Assembly (NCBI RefSeq): GCF_014207355.1
Contig: NZ_JACHEF010000003.1
Location: 471,763 to 535,762, forward strand
Reading direction: 5' to 3'
DNA length: 64,000 bases
Source: Mesorhizobium sangaii
GTDB taxonomy: Bacteria; Pseudomonadota; Alphaproteobacteria; Rhizobiales; Rhizobiaceae
A model generated the notes under the pieces. That model was not told where the DNA came from and made no database searches. It was given only the letters and a program-made list of their open reading frames with translations. This document shows positions 58,728-64,000 of the stretch, piece by piece; within the stretch, counting starts at the first letter, position 1, and each line of letters starts with the position of its first letter. Made by a program: the position numbers and the translations under genes.

Positions 58728-59179
58728 CAGGGCGCCTTCTTCAGCATCATCGCTTGCCTGGTGCATTTGGCGACGAGATCGCCGTTCTGGTTGTAGGCGC
58801 GATGTTCGAATTCAACGATGCCGCGGTCGGGTTTCGATCTGGACTCGCGCACCGAAATCACCGTCGTTTCGACACGGATGGTGTCGCCATGGAAGACCGG
58901 GTGCGGAAACACCGTTTCCTTCATGCCGAGATTGGCGACGGTGGTGCCGACGGTGATGTCGTTGACCGAGATGCCGATCATCAGCCCGAGCGTGAACAGC
59001 GAGTTGACGAGCGGCTTGCCCCATTCGCTCTTGGCGGCAAAATCGAAGTCGATATGCAGCGGCTGTGGGTTCAGCGTCATCACCGAAAACAACATGTTGT
59101 CGCTTTCGGTGACGGTCTTGCGCAGCGTGTGCTGGAAGACATGGCCGACGACGAACTCTTCCAAATAAAGCCCGGCCAT
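58727..59179 (-). CDS. MaoC-type hotdog dehydratase
   Basis: The 150-residue single hotdog domain has the (R)-hydratase core SDNMLFSVMTLNPQPLHIDF (Asp/His-type catalytic pair), GIS..DITVGTTVANLG and FHGDTIRVETTVISVRESRS. This matches MaoC/mesaconyl-CoA-hydratase-like proteins. It is coupled to the CitE-like lyase. Such pairs handle methylmalyl/mesaconyl-CoA-type or related acyl-CoA intermediates. SD AGGAG precedes ATG 59179; upstream frame extension is not supported. Confidence 0.9.
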   Translation of the reverse strand: MAGLYLEEFVVGHVFQHTLRKTVTESDNMLFSVMTLNPQPLHIDFDFAAKSEWGKPLVNSLFTLGLMIGISVNDITVGTTVANLGMKETVFPHPVFHGDTIRVETTVISVRESRSKPDRGIVEFEHRAYNQNGDLVAKCTRQAMMLKKAP

Positions 59180-59331
59180 ATCCTGCTCCTCTACCGTCTG
59201 TGGGTTGATAGGCGCTGCCTTCAGGGCTCGCAAGCCAGTTAATGAACATGGTGAACCGTTCGTAAACCTTTTCTGCCTACCGTCTGCACGGGGCCAGGAA
59301 ACGTTCTGGCAAGGGGCGTAAGCAGGCGGCA

Positions 59332-60453
59332 ATGGTTGTTTCGCATTTTTTGAGATGGATTTGCACCGCCAGGGTCTCGGAGCGCGCCGCCGCGGCCAAT
59401 GCGCTGGCTCGAGCCTACGTCAATTCCGACCTGCCTTTCGAGGACCGCTGCGCCGCCGAGGCGGCGCTGACGCTGTTGCTTGACGACGCTTCGTCGAAGG
59501 TGCGGCTGGCGATGGCCGAGGCGCTGTCGATGAGCCAGCACGCGCCGTTGCAGATCATCAGCGCGCTGGCCTCCGACCAGCCGGAAGTCGCCGGCGTGGT
59601 GCTGGCACGTTCGCCGCTGCTTACCGATGCCGATCTGATCAACCGCGTGGCCAGCAGCCCGAAGGTGACGCAAAAGTTGATCGCCGACCGGCCGTTCGTC
59701 TCGATGGCACTGTCGGCGGCCATTGCCGAGATCGGCGAGGCGGAAGCCTGCGCCGTGTTGCTCGCCAACAGCGGCGCCGACATCGCCTCGCTCAGCTTTC
59801 GCCGCATGGCCGAACGCCACGGCCATCTGCCCCTGGTGCGCGAGGCCCTGATATCGGACGCCCGCCTGCCTGCCGACTGCCGGCACATGCTGCTCGTCAA
59901 GCTCGGCGAGATGCTGAAAACGTCGCCGCTGGTCATGGCCTTGATGGGCGCGGCGCGAGCCGACCGCGTGACGCGTGACGCCTGCGTCAAGGCTTCGGTG
60001 ACGCTGATCGAAGGTACGCGCCAGGAAGAACATGCGGCGCTGATCGAGCATCTCAGGCTGCGCGGCGATCTCACCGCGAGCTTCCTCATCCGCACCATCG
60101 CGCATGGCAAGGTCGATTTCTTCGGCTCGGCGCTGGTCGCGCTCAGCCAGCAATCCGAACAAAGGGTGAGGGCGCTGCTGGCGGGGGGGCACGATGTGGC
60201 CTTGCAGGCGCTGTTTCGCAGCGCCGGCCTCGCTGCCGTCACGCATGCCATCATCTTGCGCGCGCTGAAAATCTGGCGCGAGGTGGCCAACGGCAAGCGG
60301 GTCGCCGGCGTTCAGGAGGTCAGCTGGCTGATGCTGAAGGAATTGGGCGGACAGTCGGCGCAGAGCGATCTCGCCACACTGGTCAAGTCGATCCATCTCG
60401 ATGCGCTGCGTGAGAATGCTCGTGGTCATGCGCTTGCGATCGCTGCGGCCTAG
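59332..60453 (+). CDS. DUF2336 domain protein
   Basis: The 373-residue all-helical, HEAT-like protein is typical of DUF2336, an alphaproteobacterial family. RAAAANALARAYVNSDLPFE, AALTLLLDDASSKVRLAMAE, ALSMSQHAPLQIISALASDQ and LIADRPFVS are family segments. There are no membrane helices. Function is unknown; some members are linked to signalling. Its last codons overlap the end of the convergent FUSC gene by 4 bp. Confidence 0.85.
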   Translation: MVVSHFLRWICTARVSERAAAANALARAYVNSDLPFEDRCAAEAALTLLLDDASSKVRLAMAEALSMSQHAPLQIISALASDQPEVAGVVLARSPLLTDADLINRVASSPKVTQKLIADRPFVSMALSAAIAEIGEAEACAVLLANSGADIASLSFRRMAERHGHLPLVREALISDARLPADCRHMLLVKLGEMLKTSPLVMALMGAARADRVTRDACVKASVTLIEGTRQEEHAALIEHLRLRGDLTASFLIRTIAHGKVDFFGSALVALSQQSEQRVRALLAGGHDVALQALFRSAGLAAVTHAIILRALKIWREVANGKRVAGVQEVSWLMLKELGGQSAQSDLATLVKSIHLDALRENARGHALAIAAA

Positions 60454-62516
60454 CCTTTATCCCTCGCAAAGAAATCGGGGAAATCTTCCATCGCCGCGGC
60501 AATGATGCGCAGCGATGCCGCGATCTGCAGCATCTCGCCGGTCCCGTTCCGCTGCGCGATGCTCGTCGCATATTGCCGGGCGACGGCGACGGTCGACGTC
60601 TGCGGATCGCCGGGAGCGCGGAAGAGCAGTTCGCGCGCCAGCCCCCTCAGAAAGTTGGCGATTGAAAGCGCGGTCTCGGATGGGATGGCATGGCCTTGGC
60701 TTGCGTCGCGCAGCCGCAGGATCTCCAAGCCGACGGTGACGGCGGCAACGCTGCCGCCCAGAACCGCATCGCCTTTCCTGCCGGCATTCTGCACCAGCGG
60801 CATCAACTGGTTGATGCGGTCGTAGGCGAGGCTCTCGAAGGCCGAACGCCTCGGCACGCGCTCATGCAGGCAAAGCCGCGCCAGATCTTCGCGCATAGAG
60901 CGCACGATGCGGTTGGCCGCAAGCCATGGGTCGGCCGGCAGCACGAGGATGAAGACACCGATCGCCAGCAGGATGCCGACCAGGATCGATGCCGAGCCAG
61001 CGAAGAACGGCCCGGGATCGTAGGTCATCGCCTGGTGCGGACTGAGGAAGGCGAGGAAGTTGATGGCGAAGGCCGTCGCTACGCCGACATAGCGCGGATT
61101 GGCCATGGCCAGCGCCGTGGGCACCAGGATCGGTACCACGAACAGCATGAACCAGCCGAAGCCGTGCAAAGCGGGCAACGCGACCTGACCAACGAGAAAG
61201 GCAAAGGGAAGCGCCAGCAGCGTTCCCTTGAAGAAACCCCAGGACACTTGCACTGGATCGGGGCGAGCGGCAAACAGGCTCGACACGACGGCAACGAGAA
61301 TGACTGTGCCTGCGGCTTCTGACCATTTCGTCGTCAGCCAGAAGGCCGCGACCAGCAAGGTGGCAAGGGCAGCGCGCACGGCGTTGCGCGATGCGCCGGC
61401 GTAGTCGCGGTGCACGACCAGCGCGGGCTGCCTGCTGCCCCGGGCAGGGCGCGTGATAGGCGCCCGCAAGGCGTCGAGGCCGCGCAGCACCTGCTTGAGC
61501 GCCTCGGCGAAATCGGCGGCGATGGTGAGCCGAGTGATGGTGCCGACCCTGTCGTCGCCCTGATCGGCCGAGGCGTCGGGCATTTGCCGTGCCTTGACCG
61601 AGATCCCGTCGAGCCGGGCCACCCATGGTGCGGTGTCGTCCAACGCGCCGGGTTTGGTCGCCAGTTCGCTCACGAGGACCTGCAACTCCGAGCGCACCGG
61701 AATGAGCGCGGCGTTCTTCGGGGCAGCGTGCGAATGCAGCGCGCGCGCCGCCGACAGGGCCGAGAGCAGTTGCCCGATGGTGCGCCGGACCGGATGGGCG
61801 CGCGGCGCGAAGCTCGCCGTTTCGAGCCTGGCATAGGCGCGCATTTCGCCAAGCGTCTGGATGTCGGCGACCAGCTTTCGGTGCAGGCCCGACAGGATCG
61901 CAGGATCGCCGCCAGAGAATGCGCCGCCGGCATAGGTGGCAAGATCGAGGATGCAGCGCTTCAACCGCGAAATGATGGCGTCGCTGGCCAGTTTGGGCAG
62001 GATCAGGCGACTGGTCAGGCCGGCGCAGACAATGCCGAGCACGATCTCGGCACAGCGTGCGACCGCGAGGTCGACGACGAGGTGCGGCTGTCCGAAGGCA
62101 GGCAGGCCGATGATCATCGCGGTGTAGCCGGCAAGGGCAGCACCATAGGCTTCGGGGTTGCGCAGCAGCGACGAGACGAAAGTGCAGATGCCGATCCAGA
62201 CGGCAAGCACGGTCACCAGCACCCACGGACCGGTGCCGAAGATCGTGGTGATGCCAATCGCCGCCATGCCGCCGGCAAGTGTGCCGAGCAGCCGGTAGAA
62301 GCCTTTCGCCAGCACCATGCCGGCGACGGGCTGGGCGACGATGAACACCGTCATCATCGCCCATTGCGGGTGATCGAGCTCAAGGGCATAGGCGACTAGG
62401 AGCGCGATCAAGCCGGCCGAAACGGTGCGCAGCGAGAAAATCCAGTCCGAACGCGTCGGTTGCGTCAGCCCGGCCAAACTGGTCTCGAAATAGCCTTTCA
62501 GCCGCGCCCAGGTCAC
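60450..62516 (-). CDS. FUSC-family (aromatic acid/fusaric acid resistance-type) membrane protein
   Basis: The 688-residue protein has two clusters of membrane helices, residues about 30-175 and 375-525, separated by cytosolic helices, the FUSC/AaeB architecture. LSAGLIALLVAYALELDHPQ-like N-terminal helices (YALELDHPQWAMMTVFIVAQ) and FWLTTKWSEAAGTVILVAVV mark the repeats. It starts at GTG 62514-62516 with GGAG about 9 nt upstream. These proteins act in efflux of aromatic acids. No membrane-fusion partner gene adjoins. Confidence 0.88.
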   Translation of the reverse strand: MTWARLKGYFETSLAGLTQPTRSDWIFSLRTVSAGLIALLVAYALELDHPQWAMMTVFIVAQPVAGMVLAKGFYRLLGTLAGGMAAIGITTIFGTGPWVLVTVLAVWIGICTFVSSLLRNPEAYGAALAGYTAMIIGLPAFGQPHLVVDLAVARCAEIVLGIVCAGLTSRLILPKLASDAIISRLKRCILDLATYAGGAFSGGDPAILSGLHRKLVADIQTLGEMRAYARLETASFAPRAHPVRRTIGQLLSALSAARALHSHAAPKNAALIPVRSELQVLVSELATKPGALDDTAPWVARLDGISVKARQMPDASADQGDDRVGTITRLTIAADFAEALKQVLRGLDALRAPITRPARGSRQPALVVHRDYAGASRNAVRAALATLLVAAFWLTTKWSEAAGTVILVAVVSSLFAARPDPVQVSWGFFKGTLLALPFAFLVGQVALPALHGFGWFMLFVVPILVPTALAMANPRYVGVATAFAINFLAFLSPHQAMTYDPGPFFAGSASILVGILLAIGVFILVLPADPWLAANRIVRSMREDLARLCLHERVPRRSAFESLAYDRINQLMPLVQNAGRKGDAVLGGSVAAVTVGLEILRLRDASQGHAIPSETALSIANFLRGLARELLFRAPGDPQTSTVAVARQYATSIAQRNGTGEMLQIAASLRIIAAAMEDFPDFFARDKG

Positions 62517-62560
62517 ATGCCGGTCTCCGCAAGTCGAGCCTGTTATGGACCGGCTGGCGG

Positions 62561-64000
62561 CTAGATATCCAGCACTTCCGTCTCGGCGAATTCGGCGCGT
62601 TCCTGAATGAAGCGGAAGCGGGCTTCCGGCTTGGTGCCCATCAGCGCGTCGACCGCGTCCTTGGTGGCGGCCTCGGCGTCGATGACATCGATGCGAAGCA
62701 GCGTGCGCTTCCTCGGATCCATGGTGGTTTCCTTGAGCTGCGCGGCCATCATCTCGCCCAGGCCCTTGAAGCGGCCAAGTTCGACCTTGCCGCGCCCGGT
62801 GAACTCGGTGCGCAGAAGCTCGTCCTTGTGTGCGTCGTCGCGGGCATAGGCGACCTTGCCGCCTTGCCGGATCGAGTAGAGCGGCGGCACCGCCAGATAG
62901 AGATGACCGCCACGCACCAGGGCCGGCATCTCCTGGTAGAAGAAGGTAATCAGCAGCGAGGCGATGTGGGCGCCGTCGACGTCGGCGTCGGTCATGATGA
63001 TGACGCGGTCGTAGCGCAAATCCTCGTCGCGATATTTCGACCTCGTGCCGCAGCCCAGCGCCTGGATCAGGTCCGAAATCTGCTGGTTGCCGGCAAGCTT
63101 GTCATTGCCGGCGCTGGCGACGTTGAGAATCTTGCCGCGCAGGGGCAACACGGCCTGGCTGGCACGGTCGCGTGCCTGTTTGGCCGAGCCGCCGGCCGAG
63201 TCCCCTTCGACGATGAACAGCTCGGCGCCGGCCGCAGCGTTCTGCGTGCAGTCGGCGAGCTTGCCCGGCAGCCGCAATTTGCGCACCGCGCTCTTGCGCG
63301 ACACTTCTTTTTCCTGGCGCCGGCGCACCCGCTCGTCGGCGCGCGCGATCACCCATTCGAGCAGCTTCGAGGCTTCCTGCGGATTGTCGGCCAGCCAATG
63401 ATCGAACGGATCGCGGATCGCGGTCTCGACGATGCGGATTGCCTCGATCGTCGCCAGCCTGTCCTTGGTCTGGCCGACGAATTCGGGCTCCCGGATGAAC
63501 ACCGACAGCATGCCTGCCGCCGAGATCATGACGTCTTCCGAGGTGACGATCGAGGCGCGCTTGTTGCCGACGAGATCGGCATAGGCGCGCAGGCCGCGCG
63601 TCAACACGTTGCGGAAGCCGGCCTCGTGGGTGCCGCCTTCGCCGGTCGGGATGGTGTTGCAGTAGGAATTGATGAAGCCGTCGCCGCCGAACCAGGTCAC
63701 CGCCCATTCGAGCGAGCCATGGCCGCCTTGCCTGTCGCTCTTGCCGGCGAAGATTTCGCGCGTCACCTGGAACTCGTCGCCAAGCGATGCCTTGAGATAG
63801 TCCTTGAGGCCGCCGGGAAAATGGAACTCGGCCTTGGCCGGAGTCGGGTCCTTTTCCTTGATCAGCGATGGATCGCAGGTCCAGCGGATTTCGACGCCGC
63901 CGAACAGATAGGCTTTCGATCGCGTCATGCGATAGAGCCGCGCCGGCTCGAACGCAGCGCCCTTGCCGAAAATCTGCTCGTCGGGGTGGAAGCGGATTTT
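62561..64000 (-). CDS. parE: DNA topoisomerase IV subunit B (5' part outside window)
   Basis: The visible 479 residues form the C-terminal part of ParE; the frame is open through the window edge, so the ATPase N-terminus is missing. Transducer and TOPRIM motifs are clear: EGDSAGGSAKQARDRASQAV (EGDSA), IMTDADVDGAHIASLLITFF (DxD) and the family C-terminus TMDPRKRTLLRIDVIDAEAA. ParE decatenates chromosomes together with ParC. Residues such as the ParE-typical QxxR region distinguish it from GyrB only with an alignment; the short C-terminus without the GyrB insert favours ParE. Confidence 0.93.
   Translation of the reverse strand, partial: KIRFHPDEQIFGKGAAFEPARLYRMTRSKAYLFGGVEIRWTCDPSLIKEKDPTPAKAEFHFPGGLKDYLKASLGDEFQVTREIFAGKSDRQGGHGSLEWAVTWFGGDGFINSYCNTIPTGEGGTHEAGFRNVLTRGLRAYADLVGNKRASIVTSEDVMISAAGMLSVFIREPEFVGQTKDRLATIEAIRIVETAIRDPFDHWLADNPQEASKLLEWVIARADERVRRRQEKEVSRKSAVRKLRLPGKLADCTQNAAAGAELFIVEGDSAGGSAKQARDRASQAVLPLRGKILNVASAGNDKLAGNQQISDLIQALGCGTRSKYRDEDLRYDRVIIMTDADVDGAHIASLLITFFYQEMPALVRGGHLYLAVPPLYSIRQGGKVAYARDDAHKDELLRTEFTGRGKVELGRFKGLGEMMAAQLKETTMDPRKRTLLRIDVIDAEAATKDAVDALMGTKPEARFRFIQERAEFAETEVLDI

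Overview
The window looks like a chromosomal segment of a Mesorhizobium-type alphaproteobacterium (Rhizobiales, Phyllobacteriaceae). The basis is high GC, rhizobial families (DUF1127, DUF982, DUF6074, DUF2336, DUF6434), a PhaC-type PHB synthase, several families of RIME-like intergenic palindromes, and a housekeeping set typical of the group (trmFO, tig, radC, map, hom, glpX, recJ, hisI, folE, yidD, thrS, parE). The genus is inferred from sequence character, without a database search.

Layout. 1-2.0 kb: 3' part of trmFO, then on the minus strand two tandem DUF1127 genes followed downstream by six hairpins. Each hairpin presents the same 10-nt anti-Shine-Dalgarno loop (ACCUCCUCCC), arranged as two three-hairpin units with an exact 179-bp period. 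This is the most striking element in the window. 2.2-6.2 kb: two membrane or exported proteins, an aromatic-amino-acid-lyase-like protein with an atypical MIO region, and a RidA protein. 6.2-8.3 kb: tRNA-Leu and trigger factor. 9-16.8 kb: a cytochrome oxidase locus (cytochrome c, ctaB, and a minus-strand coxB-ctaD-coxIII-coxIII-coxIV operon). 17-28.5 kb: an accessory zone with LysR/serine hydrolase/NmrA, an exported Gly/His/Asn-rich coiled-coil protein, a tadE 3' remnant, a radC 3' remnant, a GntR/HpaC-like/HpaB-like/cupin module, intact radC, and a TetR/MBL/NTF2-like cluster. 28.6-33.9 kb: map, a 119-bp palindrome, small rhizobial proteins, an orphan TadG-TadE-TadE set and tRNA-Glu. 34-44.8 kb: M15-type lipoprotein, phaC, aminotransferase, hom, two small membrane proteins, glpX and recJ. 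44.9-53.9 kb: patatin, hisI, folE, a NifU-N-like protein, LysR, yidD, a methyltransferase, thrS and an acyltransferase. 53.9-64 kb: exported protein, nitroreductase and flavin reductase, a TetR/ICMT pair with a clear operator, a MaoC/CitE-like pair in which the CitE-like gene is frameshifted, DUF2336, a FUSC-family protein and the 3' part of parE.

How parts fit together. The DUF1127-hairpin locus resembles the CcsR / 'cuckoo' anti-SD small RNAs, which in Rhodobacter are co-transcribed with a DUF1127 gene and act in stress responses. The oxidase operon together with ctaB and a secreted cytochrome c could form one terminal oxidase branch. The 21.6-25.4 kb module sits between two directly repeated radC 3' ends, which suggests acquisition by recombination at radC. 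Several regulators have visible palindromic operators: GntR at 22022, TetR at 27888 and TetR at 57027.
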